Assembly (NCBI GenBank): GCA_029532625.1
Contig: JARFXM010000005.1
Span: forward strand, 2,170,001-2,234,000
Direction: 5' to 3'
DNA: 64,000 nt
Source: Lomentospora prolificans
Taxonomy: Eukaryota; Ascomycota; Sordariomycetes; Microascales; Microascaceae
The position numbers and the translations under genes are program-made. Positions 19,819 to 32,247 of the stretch are shown in pieces. The notes under the pieces were generated by a model, which ran no database searches, was not told where the DNA came from, and was given only the letters and a program-made list of their open reading frames with translations. The number at the start of each line of letters is the position of its first letter. Position 1 is the stretch's first letter.

Positions 19819-21403
19819 CTAGTTAGGCCCAGCCATAACATCGCCGATGGCCTCTCCTTCCTTGTCCGATCCGCCCTTCAAGTCCTTGTTGGTGGTCTGG
19901 ATAATGATACGCTTGTAGCTCGTCAAGCTGGGAGAACCGGAGTCCGTTACCTCAAGAATCACGTGCAGGACCTGGCCCTTTTCGACCGCCTTTCTGCTCA
20001 ACAGATCGACGCAGCACTTCTCGGGGCCGGGGAGCGTGATGTTGACGACCCTGCCCTCAGCATCCTTCTTCTCAATCTTGACCTCTTCCACCTCAGCCGA
20101 TACCCACCATTGAGACGCGCTGGGCTCGCGGTAGTGCCACCACTTAAAGGTAAGCGCGTCGCCGTCGGGATCATACGTCGCCGACGCGTCGAACTTGAGC
20201 GTGCTGCCGGCCTCGGCAGTCACGTAGATGGGAGCAGTGCCCGTCGAATCGTTGACGGAGACGACGGGGTGGTGATTCGCCTTGGCGAGCTCGGGAGACA
20301 AAGTCCACTGCATGCGGGCAGCAAAGTCGTTCTGGTAGGCGTCGCGCCAGCGCCAGATGGTCGCATGGTTGGACTTGTATGTCCTGCCGTCCTTACCGAC
20401 GACGTGGTCTACCGCGTCGCTGTGATGGTTGCTACAGAGTCCGCTGCTGCTGATATCCGTCTTTTGGTAGCGGCCACCCCATGAGCCGAACTCGGGTCGC
20501 TCGGACACACCGAGGCCGTTTTGGATAAGGTAGAGGAAGGTAGGGGTATCGCCCTCGGGGATGAAAAGGTAATCAGGGTAGGCAGAGCCGAGCGGACCAA
20601 TTTGAATGTGCTCCTTGAACCATTCCTTGGTCAATTTGGAGAAATCGGGACCGCCTTGGTCGAAGCCGTAGTAGTTATCACCCGAGATCCCGGTCCACGC
20701 CGCCATGCCATAGTGGTTCCATCCATGGACCGAGGCAATGTAGAGAATGTCGGGGAAGGAGTTGCGGATCCAAGCTCCGGTGTCATCCTGATCGGAGATG
20801 GCATACACCCTCAGCTTCGCCGTCAACGCAGCCAACTCGTCCTGGGAGCGCGAGGCGCGAAGCTTGTACAGGACGGATGCAAGCACATTGGTTCCACCCC
20901 AGCAAAGGATCCACAGAGGATCATCCGAAGGTGCGGTAATTCTCTCAAGGAGAAGCTCTCCACCCTCACTCAGGGGGACGTCATCCCCAACGGCTTGGAA
21001 GCCATATACCTGCATGGGTTCTGTTAGCGGAAAGGGGGTCCCCCGTCAGTCTATTAATGATATTACCACGAAGAGACACGTCTCCACTTACAGGGGCACC
21101 AGGCTTGATGATGCTCTTCAGGTAGCTGGCGGATGGGTAAGGAAAGTCGGGATGCGCGTGCTTGTTTAGGTTCGCCTCGGCGTTGGCGTACGCGTCGATA
21201 ATCTTGTGCATATCCTGCGGGCAGACCTTTGTCTTCATCCATGTCGATGTGCAAGCGACAAGACCCTCTGTCTGAAACTGGTTGGAGTAGAGGAGGTATC
21301 GCACGAGAGACTCGGCATCATCTGGCTCGTTGGATATATCCGAGACGATGAATACCCTCGGCTTGGAAGGGAACGAAAGCAGCTTGGAAGCGTCGGAGGC
21401 CAT
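19819..21403 (-). CDS. DUF1593 protein (nucleoside-hydrolase-like fold plus beta domain)
   Basis: Exons are 21403-21092 and 21009-19819, giving 500 residues; the 82-bp intron has a GCTAAC branch site. The start MASDASK is chosen over a Met 16 codons upstream because the intervening segment is a lysine-rich translation of a purine tract. The N-terminal domain has the acidic motif DISNEPDDAESLVRYLL, matching DUF1593 (PF07632), whose fold is related to inosine-uridine nucleoside hydrolases. The C-terminal domain (from about residue 370) has the Ig/PKD-like pattern FDASATYDPDGDALTFKWWHY. Family members are described as cellulose-binding or Sde182-like proteins. Unlike secreted homologues, no signal peptide is visible. 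A role in glycan or nucleoside breakdown is plausible, and an MFS sugar transporter lies upstream at 22763. Confidence 0.9.
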
Positions 21404-22762
21404 TTCTTTTTTTTCTTTCCTTTTTTTTTTCTGCTTTGTACTCTTGTACACCAGGATGTCTGTTTTCGAGTTTGTTGATCGTGTTGCTCTTTTGATATGA
21501 TGGCCCTGGCTTGTTCGGTCGACCTATGATTGCCTACGCATCGTGTTATATGATGTCGATTTCTCCTCCCCACCTCTCCGAAATCATTCTCATTCCCAAA
21601 TAGGGAATTATAACCACAGTCGCTGTGGCATCCTCTGGTTATGAATCTAGTGATTCTCCATCAATTAGCCTCAGATCTACCGAGTGAACGAATCAGAAGA
21701 AGTTCCAAGGATTTCGACTCCAGTGGAACCATTCTTAGTCGCTAATAGCTCCAGCCCAAAATGGTATCGCGACCGATTTTGGTTCCACACCACCTTTGGC
21801 TTGAGGCATGAGAGTAGACCGGAAAATTATTCTTCTATCCCTGCTCATACGGGAAGCCCGAGGCACTACCGAGCCGAAAGGCGAGCAAGCCGCGTATATA
21901 CGAGTATTGGGAAGAGCTTTCCATCAAGCCGAGACGTCTGTTTGTGAGCCGGGAGTCGTCCAAATTGATGGGTGTATTCACGAGGTGAAATTATTGCTCG
22001 TCTTTTTGTCCATCCTTACGACGTTGCGTCTCCCTTGGTCGTGGCTTCAACTCCAGCGAGCTGTCAGTAGTCTGTTTGCCTCGCAATTTCACCAGCTCAT
22101 AGTGTCTTGGTCGCCACGTGGGAGTAGGCTTCTAGCCTTAGAGCTTAGCTGAGAAACGTAACCTAGAGTAGGATGAACTCACTTCCGCCCCTGGGAAATA
22201 AAAAAATAATAACCAGGGATAACCAAGGGACCGGCGCGAGATTGTATGAGCGTCGACCCACATCGTGAGTCTGCGACCACGCAATGTGGCGTTTGGCAGC
22301 CGCCAGATGTGCCGATTAAAGTGGGCACACCGACCAGAAAAGGCAGTTTTAAACACTTCTAGGCCGAGGCCGCTGCTCTCAGCTCGTCGTTTCCAGCGTC
22401 TCGACCCGGATGTGACCAAATCGATCTCTCAACCTCCCCACATCGATCACTCCTTTTGCGCGGCTTGGAGTAAATCCCGGGGCCCCAGATCCCTTCAAGT
22501 GGTTCTGTGATGACTGTGGGGTCTCCGCGCGGAGCGATAACTCTTAACGGACTGGATCTCTATGTCTGCGGCCGACATCGTCTGAGGCCTAGACTGGAGG
22601 TGGTCGAGTATAAGTATTAATAGCTCGCCTGGCGATACCGGCCCTGGCCACACCAAGCCAAAGCCACCAACTTTAGCATCCTCACCGACCATCCCCTATC
22701 AGCACCAAGTTTTCTTCTGTTCAATTCCAACCCTCTCTTTCAGAAAGGGGTCAACATCACAC
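21404..22762. other. Divergent intergenic region
   Basis: This separates the DUF1593 and sugar transporter starts. Next to the DUF1593 start is a T-rich run (21408-21431 on the plus strand). Near the transporter there are CreA-like GC boxes (CCCCAC near 22437, GTGGGG near 22517), which would fit carbon catabolite control. No gene is supported. Confidence 0.45.
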
Positions 22763-24520
22763 ATGGCTTCAAACGATAATTCCGCGGAAAAGGCTACGGC
22801 CCAACACATCGACAACGACGGCAACCTCGCCCACCTGGCCAATCAAGAGGAGCGCGAGATCGGCAAGATCGAGTCTATAAAGAGGTACCCTTTAGCCTTC
22901 GCTTGGTCCATCTTCGCAGTGTGGTGTGTTTTGCTCGTGTCTTTCGAGAACCAGGCCGCCGGAAATATCATCAGCGTGCCGGAATTCCGGAAAGATTTTG
23001 GTTATGAATTCGAGGGCAGCTACGTGCTTCACGCCAACTGGCAGAGTGCTTTTCAGGGTGCTCCCGTCGCTTCGTAAGTGATTTACCACAATAGGCCTTG
23101 GGATATCTTTGCAATTGAGTTAAAACTAATTTTTCTTTTCTTTTTTTTCAGTGGTATGGTTGGTGCTCTCGGATGCGGTGCCCTCGCGGATTGGCTTGGT
23201 CGACGAGCCGTCATCATGATATGCCTCGTCTTCTCATACGCCTCCATCAGCATGGAGTTTGTCGCGACAACCAATGAACTCTTCTTCGGCGGAAAATTCC
23301 TCAACGGTTTCGCTATCGGCGCCCTCGCCTCTGTCACCGTCTCATACGTTGGAGAGATTGCACCGATGGCCCTCCGCGGTATGCTCACCTGCTTGACCGG
23401 TCTTGCCTATACCCTCGGACCTCTCATCGTCGCCGTCATTGTCAACGAGACCGGTACCTATGATAGCCGCTGGGCTTACCGCGCGGTATTCTGTGCGCAG
23501 TACGGCTTTGCTGTCGTTGCCACCATCTTGGTGCCTTTTATGCCTGAGTAAGTTCGCCCTGTTTCCAAGACGAAACAAGTAGTGGGGCCGGCTAAAACAA
23601 ATTGCTCTAGATCCCCCTGGTGGCTTGTGTCCAAGGGCCGCGATGAAAAAGCTCTCAAGGCGCTTGCTCGCCTTAGCAGCAAAGGTGAAGAGGGCCACAA
23701 GCGCCTCGCGGCGATGAGGCAGACCCTTGAGCAGGTCAAGGCCGAGACCGAGGGCGCCACGTATCTCGAGTGCTTCCGAAATTCCAACCTCCGTCGTACA
23801 ATAATCTCCGTCAGCTTGCTTTGCATCCAGTCTCTGTCCGGCATCACCTTCGCGGCATCTTACTCCACGTATTATATGCAGCTTGCTGGCTATAGCATTG
23901 CTGACAGCTTCAAGCTTCAAATCGTCCAGCAGGTCATTTCCCTCGTCGGAAACGTCATGTCCTGGTACTTGGTCGATAAGTTCGGCCGCCGCAGTCTATC
24001 GTTCTGGGGCCTCTTCATCCTCAACATCATTCTTTGGTTGATGGGCGGTCTTGCCGTTGATGGAAGCCCTGGTGCCATCAAGGGAACTGTTGCCATGATC
24101 CTTCTCTACTGCTGGTGGTACAATGTTACTATCGGTGCCACTGCATACACAGTCCTTTGTGAAGTTTCTACCTCTCGGCTCCGAGTCAAGACTATTGCCA
24201 TCGGCATGACTCTACAGTACGGACTCAACATGATGTGGAGCTTTGTCCTCCCCTATCTCTTCAACCCCGATAAAGCCAACCTCGGTGCCAAGCTAGCATT
24301 CATCTTTGGTGGATTAGCGATTATCTCCCTCGTATTCTTGTGGTTCTTCCTTCCCGAGACTGCCGGCCGAACCTATGAAGAGCTTGACGAGATGTTTATG
24401 AAGGGTGTTCCCTCCAGGGATTTCAAGAACTACAAATCGGATGCCCAGACCAACGGCGAGGTCGTCAAGGCGGTATACAATACTGATGCGAAGCGTGAGG
24501 TCGATGAGGAGGAGACCTAA
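22763..24520 (+). CDS. MFS sugar transporter, maltose-permease-like
   Basis: Exons are 22763-23073, 23152-23547 and 23611-24520, giving 538 residues. It shows 12-helix sugar porter features: GALADWLGRR in the loop after helix 2, PESPWWLVSKGRDEKAL after helix 6 (the WW form is common in alpha-glucoside permeases), DKFGRRSLSFWG after helix 8 and PETAGRTYEELDEMF at the end of helix 12. Both termini are charged and cytosolic. It should carry out proton-coupled uptake of a hexose or disaccharide at the plasma membrane. The maltose/alpha-glucoside guess rests on motif style only. Its divergent partner is the DUF1593 protein, and a joint role in carbohydrate use is possible. Confidence 0.94.
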
Positions 24521-25121
24521 ACATTTACACTTTGATACCCCATAGACCGAACGGTCGAATCATAGAGGATAGAGAGCTACCATGTCTCGTCTCCTTTTGT
24601 ATGCATTTTACGAGTTGAATAGCAGTCCTCCGCAGAGCGCGCCTTTTCGTGACTACAAGCCCTTTGCCTGCCCCCAATCCGGAGATGCCTGTAGCTCGAG
24701 TTTCTGCCTCGAAATTTCTGCATGGTCCAACCTGAATACGAAGAGTTACACGAGTCAGTGCTGGCTGGTCCCAGTGGTAGACTAGTAGGGATCCACGTCA
24801 AGAGGTTGTACTAAATGCGCTTTGGGTATAGTTGATGCTTTAGCATCTCCACTTCTGGATATCATTATCACCCACACTGCATGAGCTAAATATGCTCGGT
24901 TCCGCGTCCTTGATCCGTAACTCAGATGATGGGGGTGGAGCTAGAATTCAAAGTCGATTAAAGGTCGAGTCATTCACTGGTAGAACCTGATAGGCTCCAA
25001 TAATGAACATCGTCGATTTTACACCAGCGCACAACTGCTGCAAAATGGCTCATTGATAGATACAAAGCTTTACCGGCCTAAATAGACATACCGCCATCCA
25101 TGCATCAGCGGCTGGGCAGGT
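24521..25121. other. Convergent 3' region, nothing recognised
   Basis: About 600 bp between the transporter stop and the stop of the gene at 25122. Short frames only. Confidence 0.5.
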
Positions 25122-26591
25122 TTACCACGCATAGCAGTAGTTAAGGAGAGGGACAACAACGCTATAAAGCTCCTGGCTCCACCACTGAGTAGCAAACGCG
25201 GTGAGCTTGAAGTAAAAGTCGGTAACGAGCTGAACACCGTTGGTCTCAGTGCAGGCAAGCTCCTGGCGCCGGTCAAGGACGGGAGTGACATCCTTAGCAA
25301 CGAGAGCCTTGGTTTCCTCGACGTCGCGGCCCGCAATTCCGGTGCCCTGGGAGCCAAGCAGCGTGAACTGGTTATCGAAGCCGGGGGTGGCGGTGATACC
25401 GGCGGATAGATCGACAAGGCCACCTAGGAGCTCAAAGGCGAGCTCGAGGGTGAGGTTGACATGAACATCGAGGCCGACCTGGGCGCGCTCGGTTATGTTG
25501 GCGGTGGCGGTGTACTGAGGCTCCCAGCCAGAGGTAGCCGTCTTGGCGCTGTCGAGGAAGTCGAGGTGGACGTTGCCATTGGGGATGGTGACACCGGCTG
25601 CGGCAGTGACACCGACGGCAGCAGACACGTCAAAGTCGGCGCCGATGGCAAAGTCGAGACCGGGCCCGAGCTTCACTATTCCAGGGACGGAGACAAAGTG
25701 GTAGGAAAGACTTCCGGGCGAGTACTTGAACGTGTCGGTGTAGGCGGCGAGAACGTCGGCGGAGATGGTGAGATTGGCACCGAAAGAGGCGTCGATGTCG
25801 AAGTAGAGCTCCTCCAGCTTCCAGATGAGGAAATTGTAATGGAGGTATCCGGAGAATGTCACGGTTGTGGTGAACTCGGCCTCGTTCGCAGTGAGGGTGA
25901 AGTAGGTACCGTCGGTGTAGAGAACGGTGTTAGGGTCAAGACCCTCAGAGATGGTGATGGACATGCTGGGGTCGAGAGTGACACGCTTGGAAAGGGTCGC
26001 TCCTGGCAAGGAAGCAAAGCCCATCCGGAGATCGGCTGTAATGGTGAGGTCGGTTAGCGCGTGGAATTCTGGTCATCACTTAGGGACAGACGTACTAGCA
26101 ATGGTATCAAGACCCTGCTTAGAAGCGCTGACCTTGATGGTCAACGCATCAGCATTGGCCTCGAAGCCGTCGACCAAGAAGAAACCACGCTCAAACTTGG
26201 AATCGCAGTTTCCAAGGTGGTTGGTGATGAGGATAAAGGCCTTGTCCTCAGTCCAGTCTTCTAGGGCCTCTGTGAGAGCCTCCTGGTTGCTGAAAGATAC
26301 GTTGACGAAGCCGTCGCCACAGACGACGCCAGAGATATCTTCAGCATCCTCAAGGACAACCGCGGGGTTGGTGAGGAGAAGTTTCATTTCGATCGAACCC
26401 GGGGCGCCATCTTCAGCCGAATCATAGGCGAGATGGACCTCCTTCTGGGGAACAAGATTCTTGCGGCTCGTGGTGTCTCCCTCGGGCCGGGGGCAAGGCT
26501 TGAATTTGTGGACAGTCTCCTGGCCTCCCCTCCTCGCCTCGGTGGAGGCCAAGAGGCTGGCGAGAAACAGAGTGTATGGCAAAAGCTTCAT
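25122..26591 (-). CDS. Secreted beta-rich protein (DUF7029/DUF7223-like), unknown function
   Basis: Exons are 26591-26096 and 26035-25122, giving 469 residues; the intron is 60 bp with a GTACGT donor. The start MKLLPYTLF is preferred over an upstream in-frame Met because it begins a clean signal peptide ending near TEA/RRGG. The mature protein has an N-terminal alpha/beta part with a Cys pair (VVCGDG, GNCDS). A long region of regular alternating strands follows (for example FTLTANEAEFTTTVTFSGYLHYN) with several N-glycosylation sequons and a C-terminal Cys in NYCYAW. This layout resembles fungal extracellular proteins annotated DUF7029 plus DUF7223, though I name that with low certainty. A dibasic LDRRQ site lies near the C-terminal segment. 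Role is unknown; probably wall-associated or secreted. Confidence 0.85.
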
Positions 26592-29500
26592 GATGACTCC
26601 CGAGTGGCCTCGCGATGTTCGAAGGAATCGTCTCCTTGATTGCCTTGAACAGAGTCCATCATTATAGAAGGTGATGGACGTAGCCACCTTCTTAAATCTT
26701 CATACTGCCGGTATGCACCTCTTTTCGATTGCCGAATCACTGTTCACTCTTGGTTCCCATGGAGTTTGACGATGATGCTATTCGACCGCATCGAAAGTCC
26801 GTCATCTAATTAGGCGCACAATCCTATTATAATGGGTTCTTGAAAGTAGCAACTCCCATAATCTACCACTTTACTCCCGCTATCGCTCTCCAAATCGCCA
26901 GTCTTGGGTAACATCCGTGGGGTCGGAAAGAGGGGTGGTGGTCGGACAGCTGCCGGATCGGGCACCGAGTTGAGATCGACACCCGTTCCCTGTCCTGCCG
27001 AGATGCTACGTTAAAGTCCGACCAGGGTCGCACGGTGCAACGGTACAGGACTGTCGATGATTGTAACAAGCCTCCAAGGCGGTAAAGTCTTAGACATTGA
27101 GGCCTCTCGCCTTTTCACGTGGGCGGATCATCGCGAATCAGGACGCGCCGAGGGACGTTTGCCGCCAATAACACACCTTTCGGGAAGGTTACCCGGCGCA
27201 CAATCGTACCAAGCACTACCACGCCTTTGGTTGTAAGCTCGCCATCCAGCTAAGTGGTCTAGCCGCAATAAGCTTGACGTTAGACAGGATATTGCCCAAA
27301 TTTGTGATGATAAGGGTCTCAGGCAGACAGTCACACGATTGCCAGGCAAGCTAGCTCCCACAGAATTTCGGTTGCCTGGTACTGACTAGAGACCAAATAA
27401 GGTAGGACAGTACTTGGCCGCCTTGGCTCAGTGAACCATGAAGCTGAATCATTCTAGATTGACATGTGAACATTTCGCATGCGGCAGCATTCACAGCCTC
27501 CACGTTGTTGTCCGGTAGACCGACACTTTTCATTGCCGGGGACGATGGGCAACACGTCCAAGTTGTCTAAACGATTATAGCTCTGCGAAGCATATGCAGA
27601 TGGATACTCCCACGCTGTGATGGTCCTGACATGTAGTGGACGCTAACATAGCCGTCCCGTTTGGATTTATTGCAGAAAATAATCAATCTCGGGTACAAAT
27701 CAAATTGAATGCAATCTGGCGCTCCCAGATGCGTGGCGCTGATATCTCAATCAAAATAAATGAGTTGGGTTTGTATTGCGATTGCCTCATGTAGCCGCTT
27801 GAAGTTTCGCAATCCGCGAGGCGGCAGCGGATACAAGCCGCGATCCAGGTAAACGGGATTTTGATTCCACGTTGCGTTCGAATTTTGGTTCAATTCCATG
27901 GAACAACCAGTTTGAAGGGTGATGGCCTTTGTAATGCAGAACCCCAGGCTCTGACCGCTGTGGATCGTTCCCATTGTGTTCCCTCAGGGCCGACCTTTTC
28001 TTCAACCTCTTTCCATGGATTTCGCCTACGTGATGAAACCTTTCAAATAATGCCTTGACTTTGTTGGTCGAGGTTACCTTCCGGTAATCGTAGGAGTACA
28101 GATACTCTCCACTCGACGGGATATCATCTGCGAGGCGAAAGTTTGGCGGAGATTCTGGAGAGGCTGAGCGATTGTTTTTTCAGAGACAACCTCAATACTA
28201 ACTATTAATGCTTAGCCGGGTAATACGGGACTTACTTATACTTGCAAAACCGCGTAATCGTTCTGCAAGGCAGCTCAGGACCACCCTGGACATCGTGGGG
28301 TTCAATGCGGCCATTGCTTATTATCTCCTCGTCGATTTGATACCCACCAAGAGCACAACGTCATTCTTGAAACTATAGCCTGTTTCGGCGCATTATTTAT
28401 ACCAAGGGATCTCGGACTGCGAATCTAGGCTTGCAGAACCGACCGTCAGGTCCAGAATTCTCAGGGCTATATTTGTGCTGACGAAGACACTTCCCGAGCA
28501 TAAAAGTCGGATTTGCTCATAAGTGGCGTCTGGAATCCTTGCAGGACCCAACATGCAGAACAGGCTCATATCTAGGTTCCTCATTCTGCCATTACTTTGG
28601 GGACTCCTGCTGGAAGGTAGGGTGTGGGGCATGAGTATCTGCTAATGCTCAACCATACCTTTCCTTTAACTGCATAAAAGATAATTCTGTGGATACTTCC
28701 TGGTGATTCCCTTTGCGTTGCATGGGCTTCCTCCTAGCAACAATTGCCTTGGCATTTGTATAAACGAGGTCCATTCCTAACTGGAGGGAACAAACGGCAT
28801 TTAAATCGTTAACTGAGCTTATCCCAGATCCTCATATGATGTCGTGACCCTGTTACAGGTGAATGCTCCTGTCAACCATAGTGTCCTTTTCGCTTCTCTT
28901 GGTCTAACTGATATGGCTGACTGGCACACAAATCGCACCATAACACAGCCTTTACCGAGGTAGTTTGGGGAAGAATGAAGAGGGCTCAGTGCCAAGTGAG
29001 GGAGATATTAGTGGGTGAATAGGAGCTCACCTGTGAGGTTATGGATTTGTGACATCTCCATAGTTTTGCATAATAGATTCCCATGAACTAAGGTGTTGAG
29101 TGTGGAAAACTACAGAAGCCAGCACCCTATATTGAGACAGCTCGATATTTCATGGATCATTAAGGTAGATCCTGGCACTATCCATCTCCTTTCCTCAAAT
29201 TTTTATCATTTTTTACAAGGGTGCCTCGCACACCAGAACATGACAAAGTGATATGCACAACTGGAATTAGACAACACTTATCAACCATGGGATAAGTGCG
29301 AGCCTGTTCTCAAGAGCTAGAAATTGGTTATTCTTTACGCGGCTGTGTGTATATGTCAAAAATAGTCATACTTGTAGTCCTTCACAAACACACTTGTGCC
29401 TAGCGTATAGGTCCAGAATTGAAGGTTGAGATTTGTCCTCTATTGCGCTTGCTGTGTTCGATCACGGGTAGATCCTAGATGCTGATCTTTTGGGGCCGCC

Positions 29501-30037
29501 CTGGAGACTACCATTGGCCTTGAATGTATCTCTACCTTCAACTGCAGTATGCGCGATGCCCGTAAACATGGCAGCGACTGAGAGGAACGGGGAGGGGCAT
29601 TTACTAGGGGACTAGCGACGGTCGGCAATAGTGGTAATGAAGGGAAGAAGAAGAAGAAGAGGCAGAAGTGGGAAGGAATAGGGGCCAAGAAACTCAAAAC
29701 TTGGAGCAGCAAGGAAGGCGCGACTAAGCCACTCCTTCCACCGGGTATAACTACTATAGCAAAGTATAAACGGGACTCTCTGTGTCTGCCGACGCCTATA
29801 TTCCTGAGCTAGATCGCGATGTCTGGCTGCCGAGCGCGAAGATGGAATTAGGTAGGGGCCTATTTTTTTGCGGAGCGTGAGCGGCCTGCGGGAGGCGGGG
29901 AAGATGGGGGAACTAAAACTATGACTAGACTACATAGTTGGATGAGCTCGGATATAGAGCAGCGGTAATGAGGTAGAGGGGCCTGCGCGCGGCCTGGTGA
30001 TATACGTAGATAACTCGTGTCACCTGGAATTTAAGTT

Positions 30038-30066
30038 TCTTTTTTTTTTTTTTCCTTTTTTTTTTT
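30038..30066. repeat. Poly-T tract
   Basis: Near-continuous T run interrupted by CC, in otherwise non-coding sequence. Confidence 0.7.
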
Positions 30067-30454
30067 AGTTAAAGATACGTACTCTTAGGCAATATCTAGA
30101 ATCTGTTGACGTACTTCTTCTAATGAGGATATGTGCTTGAGTCTCTGAAACCGAGCCTCCGGATTTTAGTGCCTGGCGATTGTCATTGTGTGGAGCAAAG
30201 ATCCGACATAGTCTCGAGTTCCGGGATAAGCGATTGTCAGTCTTTCCGAGACGTGCGCCTAAGCGGGTGGGCCATCGTAATAGGATCCAGATATTCGCAG
30301 GATATTAGGCCTATAGACACGCCGTTCCATGAACGTAACCAACTAATAGTTACGATCCCTAGTCCTGGCGAAGCTAAGCGAAAGGCGAAATGATCGCCGA
30401 GGTCGTTGAAAGCATATACATTGATCCTTCTTAGGCTACTGCCCAACCCGCAGC

Positions 30455-30793
30455 AGATAACCTCAGCGAGCGATATGGACAGGATAGCCAGTAAGACACT
30501 ACCCAATCGAAGCGGGGTATCAACAGCATGATTGATTCAGGTTTGTCCATGTCGGATCGTCTGTACTTCCCTTCTCTTCCCAAGATACGTTAGTCCGGGC
30601 ATCTGGACAAGCAAAGATAACGATAGCTGGACCCACTCGGACGCCGCCAAACCACTCACAGCGAATTCTAGCCACGCTCTGGTCAGCTGTGCGTCCCACG
30701 CCAGGAGATAGAAAGATAACGGTGGCAGGGGATCTATTGTTCCATAACCACCCTGCCTATTTGAGGATCAAATAGTGCAAATCTTATCGATAG
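30455..30793. promoter_or_regulatory. GATA-factor site cluster upstream of the DUF3445 gene
   Basis: HGATAR-type sites are at 30455-30460, 30615-30620, 30621-30626, 30706-30711, 30714-30719, 30784-30789 (reverse) and 30788-30793. AreA/NIT2 nitrogen regulators bind such sites, especially paired ones like 30615/30621 and 30706/30714. About one or two would be expected by chance in this length. Confidence 0.5.
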
Positions 30794-30891
30794 ATCGCTC
30801 CTCTCGGTGCCTGTTGCCTACCGACAGATTCCCGAATTCCGAACTCTGACGATCGATCGAGAGCGGAGGCTTCCCCGCATGGAGAGGTTCA

Positions 30892-30897
30892 TATATA
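30892..30897 (+). promoter_or_regulatory. TATA box of the DUF3445 gene
   Basis: TATATA about 105 bp before the ATG at 31003. Confidence 0.45.
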
Positions 30898-31002
30898 GAG
30901 TTTGGATGGGGGTTTCGATTGGTACGGTTCCCTGCATATCATCCAGCCCATTCTTTTAATCATCTTCCTGGCCTCGAGGCGACTCTTCTGGTGTAACTAA
31001 AA

Positions 31003-32247
31003 ATGGATTTATCAAGTATCACGTCTAGCAATTTTCGCTTGTTATGTTATATCTTTGCCGTTCTCGTGGTCGCGGTCATCGTTGTCTTATATCAGAAATC
31101 AAGGTCACTGCGCAAGAGTGACCACGCAGCACGAAGTACGGTTAGCGATGCCAAGCGCAAGCCCCAGTATTCGCCTACAAAACTCAACAGGAGCCCAGGC
31201 ACATGGACGCCAAGTTCCTTCAAGCCCCCAGCCCCGGTAGCCTATCCGGACTGGTCGATCGAGACCACCAAGCCTCTCCCATATCGTGCATTTCGATATG
31301 GTCCCAAGTACAACATTACCATGGGACTTAGTCAAGTCGACTTTGATCAGTGGATTGAACTCGACAACCATTACCCAAAGTACCATGCCGACAAGGCCAA
31401 GCGACTTGCAGAGAGGATGGACAAGTGCGTTCACACCCATCCGGACGCGTTCCCCGCCGCCATAGAACTTCTTGAGGAGCTCGCGCAATATCTCCCCTGT
31501 CGGTACCCTAGTATGTTCACGCGTACTTCAGTCGGCATAGACAATCTGTGGTCAGGAGAGTCATTCAACCTCGTTGAACGTCCGCTTAAGGAGGACCCCA
31601 TGGCCATATGTGCACGGCTGGTTCAAGACGACCTCGCTCTCATGATTGAGCGACCCGACGGGCAATACTACCTTCTAGGAGGTGCCATCCTCCTGGCGGG
31701 CTTCTGGAGGTTGACCGATAAGCTTGGTATGCCTCTGTCAGAGATCCATACATCGGGCCACGTCCCTCATTACAAGGAGAAGCTCGAGTCGAGTATGATG
31801 AAATTCTTCACACGGCTTCGGTGCGAAACCATGTACTGTAGAAACAACTATTTCATCCAGGTTGACGATTGCCTTCCATGGAGTCACAGCATTGGCCAGG
31901 AAGATGATGCTTTCGTCAGCTGGAGCACCGCGGAGAAAGACAAAGCTATAGCTCACCACTGGTTCCGGTCAGAACGGCAGTCTCTTCGGAGGCTTCCCAA
32001 GAGCGGTGCTGTTTGCTTCACCATCCGTACGTATTTCCATCCGATCACGGATATTGTGCAGGAAGATTATGTGCCCGGTCGTTTGGCGAGTGGTATTCGA
32101 AGCTGGGACGGAACAGTTGCAAGATATAAAGGGAGGGAAAAGTACGAAAATGTCTTGTTGGAGTACTTGGACAAGGAGCATCAGAAGCAGCTCGATCGGG
32201 GATTGGATTTGTCAAAGGAAGCGGAAGTTTGCCGGTATCCGTGGTAA
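31003..32247 (+). CDS. Membrane-anchored DUF3445 (HRQ family) haem-dependent oxidative N-demethylase-like protein
   Basis: An intronless gene of 414 residues. The N-terminus has one transmembrane segment (about residues 12-30, LLCYIFAVLVVAVIVVLY) followed by a basic, Pro/Ser-rich linker. From about residue 90 the DUF3445/HRQ domain (PF11927) begins with PYRAFRYGPKYNITMGL and continues to the end. Conserved stretches include DDLALMIER, the GGAILLAGFWR core and SWSTAEKDKAIAHHW. Characterised bacterial relatives are haem-binding subunits of oxidative amine N-demethylases; fungal members are largely uncharacterised. The anchor suggests an ER or other endomembrane location. The gene runs tail-to-tail with an ammonium transporter, and both promoters are rich in GATA sites, which suggests a role in nitrogen acquisition (inference). 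Confidence 0.88.
   Translation: MDLSSITSSNFRLLCYIFAVLVVAVIVVLYQKSRSLRKSDHAARSTVSDAKRKPQYSPTKLNRSPGTWTPSSFKPPAPVAYPDWSIETTKPLPYRAFRYGPKYNITMGLSQVDFDQWIELDNHYPKYHADKAKRLAERMDKCVHTHPDAFPAAIELLEELAQYLPCRYPSMFTRTSVGIDNLWSGESFNLVERPLKEDPMAICARLVQDDLALMIERPDGQYYLLGGAILLAGFWRLTDKLGMPLSEIHTSGHVPHYKEKLESSMMKFFTRLRCETMYCRNNYFIQVDDCLPWSHSIGQEDDAFVSWSTAEKDKAIAHHWFRSERQSLRRLPKSGAVCFTIRTYFHPITDIVQEDYVPGRLASGIRSWDGTVARYKGREKYENVLLEYLDKEHQKQLDRGLDLSKEAEVCRYPW

Larger units (their letters stand above)
26592..31002. other. 4.4-kb gene-poor region
   Basis: This is the longest gene-free stretch. Open frames are short and none has recognisable features. The sub-region at about 28.6-29.4 kb is relatively AT-rich and has almost no frames over 60 codons, as expected for a decayed repeat or untranslated RNA. 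A GAAGAAGAAG run lies near 29650, and a poly-T tract of about 30 nt at 30038-30066. The last ~550 bp belongs to the promoter of the DUF3445 gene. Confidence 0.5.

Noticed and set aside
19963..20484. 173-codon plus-strand frame
   Set aside because: Antisense shadow of the DUF1593 gene.
25461..26057. 198-codon plus-strand Gly/Val/Glu-rich frame
   Set aside because: Antisense shadow of the secreted beta-rich protein gene.
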